This document shows, piece after piece, positions 18,082-26,947 of a stretch of 64,000 nt of DNA (the first letter of the stretch is position 1; each line of letters opens with the position of its first letter). The stretch covers positions 62,001-126,000 of the forward strand of contig NZ_JAVIFU010000013.1 in assembly GCF_031157315.1 (NCBI RefSeq), written 5' to 3'. Source of the stretch: Paenibacillus sp. LHD-38. Its GTDB lineage: Bacteria; Bacillota; Bacilli; Paenibacillales; Paenibacillaceae. Under the pieces are notes generated by a model. The model made no database searches and had not been told where the DNA came from. It saw only the letters and a list, made by a program, of their open reading frames with translations. The position numbers and the translations under genes are program-made.

Positions 18082-18148
18082 AGGTTTGTGTAACAAACCT
18101 TCTTCGTAAGCCTGTGCTTAGGTTTGTATAACAAACCTTCTTCGTAAG
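18082..18148 (-). repeat. SD-adjacent hairpin repeat, two tandem copies
   Basis: Two near-identical 29-base units, 38 bp apart. Each reads on the minus strand CTTACGAAGA followed by a hairpin AGGTTTGT-3 nt-ACAAACCT (stems 18138-18120 and 18100-18082). The second copy ends 4 bp before GGGAGG, the SD of the yphF-like gene. The same element occurs before ribE (54006-54040) and dacF (63606-63639). Confidence 0.85.
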
Positions 18149-18154
18149 ATCTTC

Positions 18155-18502
18155 CTACCACAAATCGTCGTTTTCCTCCGCTTGGCGCGCGAGCTGTCGC
18201 GCAACCGCTGCCCGCAGCGGATCTAACGGTATTTCCACGTTCACCTTGCCCGCTACCCTTGCTTGGCAGGAAAGCCTAATATGGTCGCCATCTAAGCCGG
18301 ATAGCTTACGTTCTTCATTATCCGCAATCGGCAATAGCTCGCTTCCTGGCCGCACTGTGACCTTGCACATGAAGCATGCGGCTTTGCCTCCGCATCGTGT
18401 GCGGATAGGTATATTCGCGCGTCTGGCGGCGTCTAGCAGCGTTGTACCCCGTTTAACCTTAACCGTCTTCCCAGATGGCCAAAAGGTTACCTCTCCATCC
18501 AT
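18155..18502 (-). CDS. 2Fe-2S ferredoxin (CX5CX2C type)
   Basis: Small electron carrier, about 115 residues. The cluster ligands CGGKAACFMC (C-x5-C-x2-C) and a distal Cys in RLSCQA are all present. The start overlaps the nucleotidyltransferase stop by one base (TGATG); a GTG one codon earlier is also possible. Second of two different ferredoxins flanking the nucleotidyltransferase. Redox partner unknown. Confidence 0.88.
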   Translation of the reverse strand: MDGEVTFWPSGKTVKVKRGTTLLDAARRANIPIRTRCGGKAACFMCKVTVRPGSELLPIADNEERKLSGLDGDHIRLSCQARVAGKVNVEIPLDPLRAAVARQLARQAEENDDLW

Positions 18503-19104
18503 CACAAACCACCGGCCTCTCGATTTGATAATATAAGATGGAGACTACGCAACGCCTCTGCTGTGAACGAGTTCTTTGCTTCGATAGCGTGCATTGCACG
18601 TCCATGCAGCGCAGGTGCCTCGGCAAAGGCTTGAACGATGAGATCAACACGGTCCATTCGATCACGCAAAAAATTAAACCAAAGCTCATGCGCTAGGGGC
18701 ACGATGGGCACAGTCACTTCAACATCGCTTAAATAGATATGGTCGGAAAAATCCAGAAGCACCTTCCGCACCATGGTCTCATAGTGGCAGCCGCTTGCCT
18801 TCACCTGGAAACCTCCGACCAACTCAACCTGTATATCATGGATGAGGTAATGACTCAGAATAGAGTGGTACATGCCGGTTTCGCTTATTGCCGGTTGGTC
18901 AAGCGCATAGGGCTCCAACGCCTTGTGGATCGCATCGATATTCTCTTCGTCGCAATATATATCCAAATCACGCGGCAAGGCTGATAATGGGAAGCCCCGA
19001 AGCATAAGGCTGGTGCTTCCGCCTAATACCCATTCCGAAGCACTTGCTTCTGTTGCTTTTTTCACGACGGCCAGCGCGTTATGAATGCGTGCATTTTCGG
19101 TCAT
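18502..19104 (-). CDS. Nucleotidyltransferase-like protein
   Basis: 200 residues from the ATG at 19104, chosen because GGAAGGAAG ends 8 nt upstream. The N-terminal WVLGGSTSLMLRG...PRDLDIY pattern resembles the minimal nucleotidyltransferase fold (GG/S then DxD), as in uncharacterised aminoglycoside-NT/AbiEii-like proteins. The substrate is unknown. It sits between two ferredoxin genes with overlapping or near-overlapping ends, so the three are probably one transcript. Confidence 0.75.
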   Translation of the reverse strand: MTENARIHNALAVVKKATEASASEWVLGGSTSLMLRGFPLSALPRDLDIYCDEENIDAIHKALEPYALDQPAISETGMYHSILSHYLIHDIQVELVGGFQVKASGCHYETMVRKVLLDFSDHIYLSDVEVTVPIVPLAHELWFNFLRDRMDRVDLIVQAFAEAPALHGRAMHAIEAKNSFTAEALRSLHLILSNREAGGL

Positions 19105-19133
19105 CGCCGGCACTTCCTTCCACGGCATTAACA

Positions 19134-19430
19134 TTAAAAATATGGCTTATTCGCAGCTGTAATTTTTGCTTTAGCGGTTTTGACGATTGCCTGGCAGCCT
19201 AGTCGATAGCCTTCTTCAAACTCCTCCGGCTCAAGGCGATCCCACTCTTCGTCCGTGATGCCTTCAAGCTGGTCCGCACCTTCCGTTATCAAGCAGCGAC
19301 AACGGGCGCAAGTCCCGCGTGCGCACGAAAAGCTCCAATCAATATTGTGTTTCATTGCAAGATCAAGCAGCGACAAGCCTGCTTCCGCCTCTACGACAGC
19401 CGTTTTGGTTCTACCCTTTAATTCAATCAT
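19134..19430 (-). CDS. 2Fe-2S ferredoxin (plant type, CX4CX2C)
   Basis: 98 residues; ligands CARGTCARC (C-x4-C-x2-C) plus Cys in RLGCQA. Acidic central region (EEWDRLEPEEFEEGY). Weak GGAG 13 nt before the ATG. First gene of the ferredoxin / nucleotidyltransferase / ferredoxin trio. Confidence 0.9.
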   Translation of the reverse strand: MIELKGRTKTAVVEAEAGLSLLDLAMKHNIDWSFSCARGTCARCRCLITEGADQLEGITDEEWDRLEPEEFEEGYRLGCQAIVKTAKAKITAANKPYF

Positions 19431-19485
19431 TGTATGTCTAAATCTCCATTTCCGTTAGTAATCTATTGTCCCTATGTAGATCCAG

Positions 19486-19665
19486 TTAAATAATGGATAT
19501 TAGTCCGCAAATAAATCCGATTATCAAAATAAAAAAAGCAATGAGTGACAGTACGAATTTCAAAGCGCCCTTCGTTTTCATACGGGCAAACGTAATTAAA
19601 AGGGCCGCAATCGCCATCATCCCAATGCCGAAAAGCGAAACCCACATTTTTGTCATTGCATCCAT
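19486..19665 (-). CDS. YphE-like small membrane protein (DUF2768 type)
   Basis: 59 residues, MDAMTKMWVSLFGIGMM start, with two hydrophobic helices (about residues 8-26 and 37-58) joined by a basic loop (ARMKTKG). Same size, topology and position (between gpsA and spoIVA) as B. subtilis YphE. TTAGGAG lies 12 nt upstream. Confidence 0.8.
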   Translation of the reverse strand: MDAMTKMWVSLFGIGMMAIAALLITFARMKTKGALKFVLSLIAFFILIIGFICGLISII

Positions 19666-19805
19666 AGTAATTCCATTCTCCTAATCTATATCATAATGAA
19701 TTCTCATCCATTATAACATCGCATAAAAAAAAGGACAAAAGCTGACAGGACGCTGCACCGAATGATAAAATTCGGGTCGCCTATCGCTTTTGCCAAAACT
19801 GCGCT

Positions 19806-20081
19806 TTATTTTTTGATCATCATTTTCATCAGCGTTTCCATATTGCTTGCGTTCATGCCACTAGCTTTTACAGCCTTCACGATTTCATTGACGGTCGAAT
19901 CAGCAACCTTAACCTTTGCCATTTCTGACACCTGCTTGATCAGCTTGCGAAGCTCCGCTTCGTCCTTCATCGTTTCTGGTGTAACGCCGCTAGCCAGCTT
20001 TTTGACAGAACTCTCGGAAATACCTTTGCCGGTTTTTTTGTTTATCGAGTTGAGAATATCTTTGGAAAAATCCTTCGCCAT
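19806..20081 (-). CDS. Stage VI sporulation protein F-like
   Basis: 91 residues, lysine-rich and helical, MAKDFSKDILNSINKKTGKG start. Resembles the SpoVIF family, which in B. subtilis affects late spore-coat assembly. GGAGGTGTAGGAT precedes the ATG. Located between gpsA and the yphE-like gene. Confidence 0.82.
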   Translation of the reverse strand: MAKDFSKDILNSINKKTGKGISESSVKKLASGVTPETMKDEAELRKLIKQVSEMAKVKVADSTVNEIVKAVKASGMNASNMETLMKMMIKK

Positions 20082-20162
20082 ATCCTACACCTCCAGGATG
20101 CGCAAGTGTCTTGCTCCATGCATCATATGAGAAGGGCAGATGTTTGGTGTAGGCGCTGGTCC

Positions 20163-21197
20163 TTAGCCTAGATCCTCAATTTCATGTGTCTTGAGCCTGC
20201 CCATTAAATGTTCAACGGCAGTCCTTGGCGCTTTGTTCGCGAATAATACCTCATACAGCTGAAACGTTATCGGCATTTCAACCTCATATTGTTTCGCTAA
20301 ATCATAAGCGGCGCGGGTGGTTCTAACGCCCTCCACGACCATCCCCATGCGGCTAAGCACCTCATCGAGCGGCGTTCCGTCGGCAAGCATGTAACCCGCG
20401 CGCCAGTTGCGACTGTGCTTGCTTGTACAGGTAACGACGAGATCGCCTACGCCTGCAAGTCCGGCAAAAGTGAGCGGATTCGCCCCCATAGCTGTGCCCA
20501 ACCTGCCGATTTCAGCCAGCCCGCGCGTAAGCAAAGCAGCCTTTGCGTTATCTCCGAATTGCAGTCCGTCGGTCAAACCCGCTCCCAAAGCAATAATGTT
20601 CTTGATTGCTCCGGCAACCTCTACACCAACGACATCAGGATTCGTATACACACGGAAATCCGTATTCATCAAAGCATCTTGTGCTTGCTCCGCTGCTTCA
20701 ATGTTTGCTGACGCAACAACAACCGTTGTTGGCTGCTTCAGGATGACTTCTTCCGCGTGACTAGGACCTGAGAGCACGACCAGTTGATCTAGCGAGCGGT
20801 TGAGCTCTTCCGAGAGCACAGCTGTCATCCTCTTCAGCGTATCCGTCTCAAAGCCTTTCGTTGCATGCACCACGAGCGTTTCGCTGGACAAATAAGGTGC
20901 AGCTTGCCTTGCCACCTCGCGCATCGCGCCAGATGGCGCTACGAATAAGGCTAGCTCGGCATCCTGCAGCGCATACTCGATATCGGTGGTTGCATGAATA
21001 AGCTCCGGCAGCTGGACATCCGGCAGAAACTTGCTGTTTACACGGTTGCGGTTAATATCCTCCGCTTGTTCCTTATTGCGCGTCCATAGCCGTACCTGAT
21101 AGCCATTATTTGCGAGTACGGAAGCAAGCGCAGTGCCCCAGCTCCCCGCAACGAGCACGGCTGCAAATTTCTGTTTTTCTCCACTCTGGTTTGTCAT
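20163..21197 (-). CDS. gpsA: Glycerol-3-phosphate dehydrogenase [NAD(P)+] GpsA
   Basis: Reduces DHAP to sn-glycerol 3-phosphate for phospholipid synthesis. 344 residues from the ATG at 21197; GAAAGGA of the plsY tail serves as SD. The Rossmann motif reads VLVAGSWGTALA: the first Gly of the usual GAGSWG is Val here. Other signatures are intact: VVHATKGFE, LSGPSHAEE, AGAIKNIIALGAG and FAGLAGVGDLVVTC. Downstream of plsY, the next enzyme in the pathway. Confidence 0.95.
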   Translation of the reverse strand: MTNQSGEKQKFAAVLVAGSWGTALASVLANNGYQVRLWTRNKEQAEDINRNRVNSKFLPDVQLPELIHATTDIEYALQDAELALFVAPSGAMREVARQAAPYLSSETLVVHATKGFETDTLKRMTAVLSEELNRSLDQLVVLSGPSHAEEVILKQPTTVVVASANIEAAEQAQDALMNTDFRVYTNPDVVGVEVAGAIKNIIALGAGLTDGLQFGDNAKAALLTRGLAEIGRLGTAMGANPLTFAGLAGVGDLVVTCTSKHSRNWRAGYMLADGTPLDEVLSRMGMVVEGVRTTRAAYDLAKQYEVEMPITFQLYEVLFANKAPRTAVEHLMGRLKTHEIEDLG

Positions 21198-21207
21198 GCG
21201 ACGCTCA

Positions 21208-21804
21208 CTATCCTTTCTTAGCACCTAGCTTATTTTCCGTTCCTTGAAACAGCTTTACGATATTCGTCCGATGGCGTACGAAAGCAAATATACAGATCAG
21301 AAGACTTGCACAAAGTAAAGGTACGGAAAAATAAAAGATGGAAATGAATAATGGCGTTAAAGCCGCAAACAATAACGATCCCAAAGATACGTATCGGGTT
21401 ATAGCGATCGTTGCAATCGCAACTACACCTGCACAGAGAGCAGGGATGAACGCAAGCGTGGCAATAACGCCAACTGTCGTAGCAATTCCTTTGCCGCCTT
21501 TAAACCGAAACCATATCGGCCAATTATGACCAACGATGGCTGCCAGTCCGCATAGAACCGGAATCCAGTCATTTTCGCCTAGGCCGTGCCCGATCCAAAC
21601 AGCAGCAACGCCTTTTGCGATATCAAGTACAAACACGAGTAAGCCCGGCCCTTTGCCGAGCACCCGCAATGTATTCGTTGCCCCTGCATTGCCGCTGCCA
21701 TGCTGACGGATATCGATGCCTTTAACCCATTTTGCAATAACGATACTGAAAGAAACTGAACCTAACAAATAGCTTAAAGCAATCGCGATTACTCCATATA
21801 ACAA
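21208..21804 (-). CDS. plsY: Glycerol-3-phosphate acyltransferase PlsY
   Basis: Membrane acyltransferase using acyl-phosphate to make lysophosphatidate. 198 residues, about five membrane helices. Conserved loops: GSGNAGATNTLRVLG near residue 37, the GHNWPIWFRFKGGKGIAT catalytic loop, and RHRTNI near the C-terminus. Directly upstream of gpsA. Confidence 0.96.
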   Translation of the reverse strand: MLYGVIAIALSYLLGSVSFSIVIAKWVKGIDIRQHGSGNAGATNTLRVLGKGPGLLVFVLDIAKGVAAVWIGHGLGENDWIPVLCGLAAIVGHNWPIWFRFKGGKGIATTVGVIATLAFIPALCAGVVAIATIAITRYVSLGSLLFAALTPLFISIFYFSVPLLCASLLICIFAFVRHRTNIVKLFQGTENKLGAKKG

Positions 21805-21815
21805 GCTACTCTCCC

Positions 21816-23138
21816 CTAATCTTCCTCGGACTTACGACGCGAGAATATTCGTATTGGCGTCCCTTCAAAATTAAATGCTGCACGGATTTTATTTTCCAAA
21901 TAACGCTCATACGAGAAATGCATGATTTCCGGATCGTTCACAAATACAACGATCGTCGGCGGCTTGGTCGCAACCTGCGTAACATAATTGATGCGCAGAC
22001 GTTTGCCTTTGTCGGATGGCGGCGGATTAATCGCCACAGCGTCCGAAACGACATCATTAAGAAGATGCGTCTGAATACGCATGGCATGCTGCTCCGATAC
22101 ATGCTTAACGACAGGCAGCAGCTTTTGTAAGCGCTGTTTCGTCAAAGCAGATAGATAAACAATTGGGGCATAAGACATAAACAAGAAATGATCGCGGATA
22201 TTTTGCGAGAAAACTTGCATCGTCTTCTCGTCTTTCTCGACGACATCCCACTTGTTCACAACAAATATCGAGGCTTTTCCTGCTTCATGGGCATAACCTG
22301 CGATATGCTTGTCCTGCTCAATAATGCCTTCTTCCCCGTTTATCAACACAAGAACCACATCCGCGCGCTCGATCGCTTTCATCGCACGCATTACGCTGTA
22401 CTTCTCCGTTGATTCATACACCTTGCCGCGCTTGCGCATACCAGCCGTATCGATTAATACGTACCGTTGGCCGTCACGTTCAAAAGGCGTATCGATTGCA
22501 TCGCGTGTCGTACCTGCTACATTGCTTACAATTACACGGTCCTCGCCAAGAAGCGCATTAACGAGCGAGGATTTACCAACGTTAGGCCGTCCAATCAATG
22601 CAACGCGAATAACATCCTCATCATAGCCGTCATCCGTTTGCTCCGGCAGCAGCTCAACAGCGGCGTCAAGCAAATCGCCGATGCCTAAACCATGTGAACC
22701 GGAAATTGCAATAGGCTGACCGAAGCCGAGCCCATAAAACTCATAAACCTCGTCCATACGGCCATGATTATCAACTTTATTAACTGCAAGTACAACAGGC
22801 TTGCCTGAACGGAACAGCATTTGAGCTACTTCATCATCCGCGTGCGTCAAGCCGGTCTTCGCATCGGCCATAAAGATAATCACATCAGCCTCTTCAATAG
22901 CGAGTTCAGCCTGCATACGAACAGATTTCATGATTTCATCTTCACCATCAATTTCAATACCGCCAGTATCAATAATGCTGAACGGTTTTCCATTCCACTC
23001 TCCGGTGCCGTAAAGTCTGTCACGCGTGACACCCGGTTTATCCTCAACAATTGCTAGACGGTCGCCGATGACCCTATTGAAAATCGTGGATTTACCCACA
23101 TTCGGACGACCGACGATAGCGATAACGGGTCTTGCCAT
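21816..23138 (-). CDS. der: Ribosome biogenesis GTPase Der (EngA)
   Basis: Tandem-GTPase for 50S assembly. 440 residues with two complete G domains, each with [10 protein letters not shown] (G1), DTGG or DTAGM (G3) and NKVD or NKWD (G4), then the KH-like C-terminal domain. Upstream of plsY-gpsA as in many Firmicutes. Confidence 0.97.
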   Translation of the reverse strand: MARPVIAIVGRPNVGKSTIFNRVIGDRLAIVEDKPGVTRDRLYGTGEWNGKPFSIIDTGGIEIDGEDEIMKSVRMQAELAIEEADVIIFMADAKTGLTHADDEVAQMLFRSGKPVVLAVNKVDNHGRMDEVYEFYGLGFGQPIAISGSHGLGIGDLLDAAVELLPEQTDDGYDEDVIRVALIGRPNVGKSSLVNALLGEDRVIVSNVAGTTRDAIDTPFERDGQRYVLIDTAGMRKRGKVYESTEKYSVMRAMKAIERADVVLVLINGEEGIIEQDKHIAGYAHEAGKASIFVVNKWDVVEKDEKTMQVFSQNIRDHFLFMSYAPIVYLSALTKQRLQKLLPVVKHVSEQHAMRIQTHLLNDVVSDAVAINPPPSDKGKRLRINYVTQVATKPPTIVVFVNDPEIMHFSYERYLENKIRAAFNFEGTPIRIFSRRKSEED

Positions 23139-23215
23139 AGTTTGTTTTCCACTCCTTCAAAAATACTCACGTTAACCATCATAGCAAAAAAGTGCGTTCT
23201 TGGCTAACTTTTCTA

Positions 23216-23395
23216 TTATCGGTGATTCACTAGGATTATTGTACCATTCTTCAAATCATGCGCGCTTGCATCCAATATCTTCTCGAGGAGGAACGAGGTT
23301 TCCTCCAGCTTGTCCGCACTTTCTACTAGGAAAATGGGAGCGCCTCCTCCTACAGTTTCCGGCTTCATCGATACGACGGCGACAATCTTAGCCAT
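23216..23395 (-). CDS. Small partner protein of the YIEGIA membrane protein
   Basis: 59 residues, MAKIVAVVSMKPETVGGGAP start, Gly-rich turn then an amphipathic helix and a TIILVN strand. It overlaps the YIEGIA gene stop by 8 bp, so the two are coupled. It matches the small protein I know to accompany YIEGIA genes in spore-formers (called a capping-complex subunit in some annotation sets). No function can be read from the sequence alone. Confidence 0.8.
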   Translation of the reverse strand: MAKIVAVVSMKPETVGGGAPIFLVESADKLEETSFLLEKILDASAHDLKNGTIILVNHR

Positions 23396-24305
23396 TATCG
23401 CTTGCCCCTTTCTTATTGACAGATGCTTCCGTAGGCATGCGAACGGCCGACTCTAATATCGGTACTCGCATAATGACTTGCTTTCCTTTGTCCGCATCCA
23501 TTTCCTGGGGCAAAATAAATACAGCCAAGCGGCCATCCTTCATATCAAGCTTGGCCATTGGTATTAATGCCGGTTCCCCGTCATCCCGGTACACACCTAA
23601 TATCGTAGCCATATCATAAAGAATGGCTTGACGTTGTCCCAGATTGCTTATGGTTACTTTTCCGTTTGAATTGTAGGGCGTCAAAATAAAACCCATTCCC
23701 CGTTCAGCGATAATTTCTTGATTGGCTTTTAGCCCCACGTTCATAATATAAATATCTCCTACGAACAAATCAGGACCATCGACTCTAACTTCCGCAGATT
23801 GAACAGCAGCGATATGAGAAACGGCCTTGCCTGATTTCAGCTTTTCGACAAGCAGCAGCGATAAAATACCGGCAAGAATACCTATCCAGATATTCAACAT
23901 AATGCTAAATAAGCTTGTCAGCAAAGCAGTCATGATCACTAAGTAATTCCGACCTTCAAATACCATGGCTATTCCTTCGATATAGGTTGATCCCCGCCCA
24001 ACCAATTCCATACTGTCTATTTTAGTCAATGTTTCGCGTTCCATCTTACGAACATCTCTAAACTGCTGTGCAGCAAGTGAAAGGAAGGTGATTGCCGTAT
24101 AGTCCTTATTAAACAATGCGGGGACGGCTACAGCGCCTAATGCCGCTGCGATAACACCTAATGAAATATGGATGATACGACCATGCGGATATGTCGGATA
24201 CTGTCGATAATCAGTTCTAAGCATTAGCAAGCGCGAAATAATTCCGAAAGTGATACCTAACAAAACGCCAACCAAAAACTTATTTTGGACGAGATAATGC
24301 TGCAT
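23388..24305 (-). CDS. YIEGIA-domain sporulation membrane protein (YphB-like)
   Basis: 305 residues with several N-terminal transmembrane helices, the family-naming YIEGIAMVFEGRNYL stretch near residue 108, and a C-terminal soluble domain (GDIYIMNVGLKANQEIIAE). Family members are restricted to endospore formers; this sits at the B. subtilis yphB position between der and yphA. Function unknown. Confidence 0.85.
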   Translation of the reverse strand: MQHYLVQNKFLVGVLLGITFGIISRLLMLRTDYRQYPTYPHGRIIHISLGVIAAALGAVAVPALFNKDYTAITFLSLAAQQFRDVRKMERETLTKIDSMELVGRGSTYIEGIAMVFEGRNYLVIMTALLTSLFSIMLNIWIGILAGILSLLLVEKLKSGKAVSHIAAVQSAEVRVDGPDLFVGDIYIMNVGLKANQEIIAERGMGFILTPYNSNGKVTISNLGQRQAILYDMATILGVYRDDGEPALIPMAKLDMKDGRLAVFILPQEMDADKGKQVIMRVPILESAVRMPTEASVNKKGASDNG

Positions 24306-24952
24306 TATGAAGAACGTCCTCCCTTAATATGCCATAGCTTTACGCTAAGCTTCGATGCACCCGTACGAATCGCTCTGAGGAGCAAGCTAAACACCCTGGC
24401 TGTCGCAAGAGCAATCCAAAAGCTGTCCCACCAGCTTGATTGACCAATATGAGCCGTATATGCACCGGATTGAAGGACTGTATTTAACGTTTCACCAAGC
24501 ACCGCTCCCCAAACCATCATTCCAAATTGATGTTTTACCTGAGAGGTAAAAGCCCCGCAAAATATTCCAGCTAACAATGGTGCATCCCAATTTGGACCTA
24601 TCCAATAAAATACAGGATCATAGCTATACATCTTGCGAATGAATCCCCAAATGATTGAGATCATAAGGGTGCACAAAATCAAATAGCCAAAATAGCTCCT
24701 TGCCTCGGACGCTCTATTCGACATCAACACTCCAATCACAAGCATCAAACAAACGCTCATATGGATTTCAAGTCGAATGAACTCGGGAAATGGCGACCAC
24801 CACAGCGGGAAAACGAGCAGCATAACCATAAAGATTCCTAGAAGCGCCATCATGCGGCTGCTTATTTCCGGAGCTAAATAGGTCTTCCAACCTGTCGCGA
24901 TTAGAATGAAAGTTATCATCATAATCCAAATCGACATAAAACCGGGATTCAC
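24305..24952 (-). CDS. YphA-family membrane protein (GTG start)
   Basis: 215 residues, about six hydrophobic helices. The GTG at 24952 is preceded by AAGAGGTGAT. It overlaps the YIEGIA start (stop/start within 1 base). Same order as B. subtilis yphA-yphB-der. No catalytic motif seen. Confidence 0.8.
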   Translation of the reverse strand: MNPGFMSIWIMMITFILIATGWKTYLAPEISSRMMALLGIFMVMLLVFPLWWSPFPEFIRLEIHMSVCLMLVIGVLMSNRASEARSYFGYLILCTLMISIIWGFIRKMYSYDPVFYWIGPNWDAPLLAGIFCGAFTSQVKHQFGMMVWGAVLGETLNTVLQSGAYTAHIGQSSWWDSFWIALATARVFSLLLRAIRTGASKLSVKLWHIKGGRSS

Positions 24953-24984
24953 GTTATATCACCTCTTGTACCCCCTATTATGCA

Positions 24985-25036
24985 CCAAAAAAAAAGAGCT
25001 ATTCCTGCGACAGATCGCAGAAACAGCTCTTTTTTA
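24985..25036. terminator. Bidirectional-looking terminator between rpsA homologue and yphA
   Basis: AAAGAGCTATTCCTGCGA / TCGCAGAAACAGCTCTTT stem with a short CAGA loop; runs of A on one side and T on the other. It would end the rpsA-homologue transcript on the minus strand. Confidence 0.82.
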
Positions 25037-25048
25037 TATAAAAAATTA

Positions 25049-26284
25049 TTATTTAAGATTTTTAAGCTTATCGCCAAAACGCTCTGCAAGAGAATAGCTC
25101 ATGCTTTCATTGCTCAAGCTAACATTCGGATTATCGATTTTTTCGATTTTTGGCGAACGAGGAGCTCTATCCGGTCTTGCGCTTGGAGCAGCTTGTTCAG
25201 GAGCTTCTTCTGTTTCTTTAATGCTTAGGCTAACGCGTTTTTCAGCAGGGTTGAAGTCAAGAACTTTCGCTTGTACTTCTTGGCCTTCTTGAAGAACCTC
25301 GTTAGGAGTCGCAATGTGACGGTGAGCGATTTGGGAAATGTGAACAAGTCCTTCAACGCCAGGAGCAATTTCAACGAAAGCTCCGAATGGAACGAGACGG
25401 CGAACTGTACCTGTTACGATATCACCAATTGCAAATTGACCGCCTGCAGAATCCCAAGGACCTGGTTGCGCAGCTTTCAGGCTGAGGCTGATTTTGCCAG
25501 CAGCTGGATCAACTTTAAGTACTTTAACACGAACAGCTTGACCTTCAGAAACAACATCCTTCGGATGTGCTACATGCTGCCATGAAAGCTCGGATACGTG
25601 AACAAGACCGTCAATACCGCCGATATCAACAAACGCACCGAACGGTGTAAGACGTTGAACAGTACCTTCAAGTTCTTGACCAACTTCAAGCGCTGCAATC
25701 ACTTGCTTCTTGCTTTGCTCGAATTCAGCGTCAAGCACTTCTTTTTGAGAAAGAATGACTTTGTTGTTTTCACGGTCGATTTCTTTAACCTTCACGCGAA
25801 GCGTGCGGCCTTTGTAATCGGAGAAATCTTCAACAAAGTGACGCTCAACCATAGAAGCAGGAATAAATCCGCGAACGCCAACATCGGCAACGAGGCCGCC
25901 TTTAACAACATCAGCAACAGCAACTTCAAATACTTCGCCGTTGTCAAAGCGTTCTTGAAGAAGATCCCATGCTTTCTCGCCGTCAACTTGACGCTTCGAA
26001 AGAACAAGCTTTTCTTTCTCGTCGTCGATGCTAACCACTTTAAGCTCAACCTCTTGACCGATTTGAACAGCATCCGTAGCGTTTTCAATCTGCACCGCAG
26101 AAAGCTCGCGAATCGGAATAACACCGTCATATTTATATCCAAGGCTTACATAAGCTTGGTTATCTTCGATTTTGACGATCGTACCTTTAACGGAATCGCC
26201 TTTTTTCAAAGACACGAAATTATCCAAAGCGTCTTGGCTTACTTCTTCCGCCACGGATTCTTGCACATTAGTTTCTTCTGACAT
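25049..26284 (-). CDS. rpsA: 30S ribosomal protein S1 homologue
   Basis: 411 residues built of four S1 RNA-binding repeats (about residues 30-100, 115-185, 200-270, 285-355), visible as repeated VDIGGIDGLVHVSELS/VHISQIAHRHI patterns. Shorter than the six-repeat E. coli protein, as usual in Firmicutes (B. subtilis YpfD). GAGGAGG precedes the ATG. Acidic N-terminus, basic C-terminus. Confidence 0.94.
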   Translation of the reverse strand: MSEETNVQESVAEEVSQDALDNFVSLKKGDSVKGTIVKIEDNQAYVSLGYKYDGVIPIRELSAVQIENATDAVQIGQEVELKVVSIDDEKEKLVLSKRQVDGEKAWDLLQERFDNGEVFEVAVADVVKGGLVADVGVRGFIPASMVERHFVEDFSDYKGRTLRVKVKEIDRENNKVILSQKEVLDAEFEQSKKQVIAALEVGQELEGTVQRLTPFGAFVDIGGIDGLVHVSELSWQHVAHPKDVVSEGQAVRVKVLKVDPAAGKISLSLKAAQPGPWDSAGGQFAIGDIVTGTVRRLVPFGAFVEIAPGVEGLVHISQIAHRHIATPNEVLQEGQEVQAKVLDFNPAEKRVSLSIKETEEAPEQAAPSARPDRAPRSPKIEKIDNPNVSLSNESMSYSLAERFGDKLKNLK

Positions 26285-26365
26285 TGAAATAACCTCCTCA
26301 GTTCATACCCCAACTTTATTTAAATCCGCAAGCGCCTAGAGCGAGAGCAGCATTTAAAACATACA

Positions 26366-26944
26366 TTAACGATTGTTCGAAGCAAGCTCGCGAATGCGAG
26401 CCATAATGGCATCTGTTACTTGTTCAAGCATGTCTGGAGATGATTCCTCAATAAGTGCGGTAAGATCGACAGGCTTGCCGTAACAAACGACGATTTTGCT
26501 AAATGGTCTATACTTGCCGACAATGGCTACGGGAACTACAGCAGCGCCGCTTCTAACGGCAATCATGGCCGCGCCCTTCTTGGCTGCACCGGATTGATTG
26601 TTGCGTGAGCCCTCTGGGAAAATCCCCATTACATTGCCTTCCTTCAGCAGTGTGATCGCCGACTTAATGGCATCCTTGCTTACACCGCCGCGTTTCACGG
26701 GAAAAGCGCCAAACGCGCGAATGAGCGGACCAAACACCGGAACTCTAAACAATTCCTCTTTTGCCATAAAATACACCTTGCGCTTTACCTTGACGCCTAC
26801 CGTAGGCGGGTCAAAATTACTCAGGTGATTTGAAGCAAGCACGACTGGACCGGTGGCAGGTATATTTTCCGTACCCCTTGCTTCCAATCGAAAGAGCAGC
26901 GTATACAGAACGCGCAGTAAAAAACGGAAAATAAGATATAACAT
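26366..26944 (-). CDS. plsC: 1-Acyl-sn-glycerol-3-phosphate acyltransferase PlsC
   Basis: Adds the second acyl chain to make phosphatidate. 192 residues; one N-terminal hydrophobic anchor, catalytic NHLSNFDP (H-x4-D) near residue 37 and FPEGSRNNQ near residue 114. Starts 4 bp after the cmk stop. Confidence 0.94.
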   Translation of the reverse strand: MLYLIFRFLLRVLYTLLFRLEARGTENIPATGPVVLASNHLSNFDPPTVGVKVKRKVYFMAKEELFRVPVFGPLIRAFGAFPVKRGGVSKDAIKSAITLLKEGNVMGIFPEGSRNNQSGAAKKGAAMIAVRSGAAVVPVAIVGKYRPFSKIVVCYGKPVDLTALIEESSPDMLEQVTDAIMARIRELASNNR

Positions 26945-26947
26945 AGT

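Noticed and set aside
25598..26281. Long plus-strand reading frame antisense to the rpsA homologue
   Set aside because: Mirror of a highly codon-biased gene; Asn/Phe/Lys-rich product with no SD.
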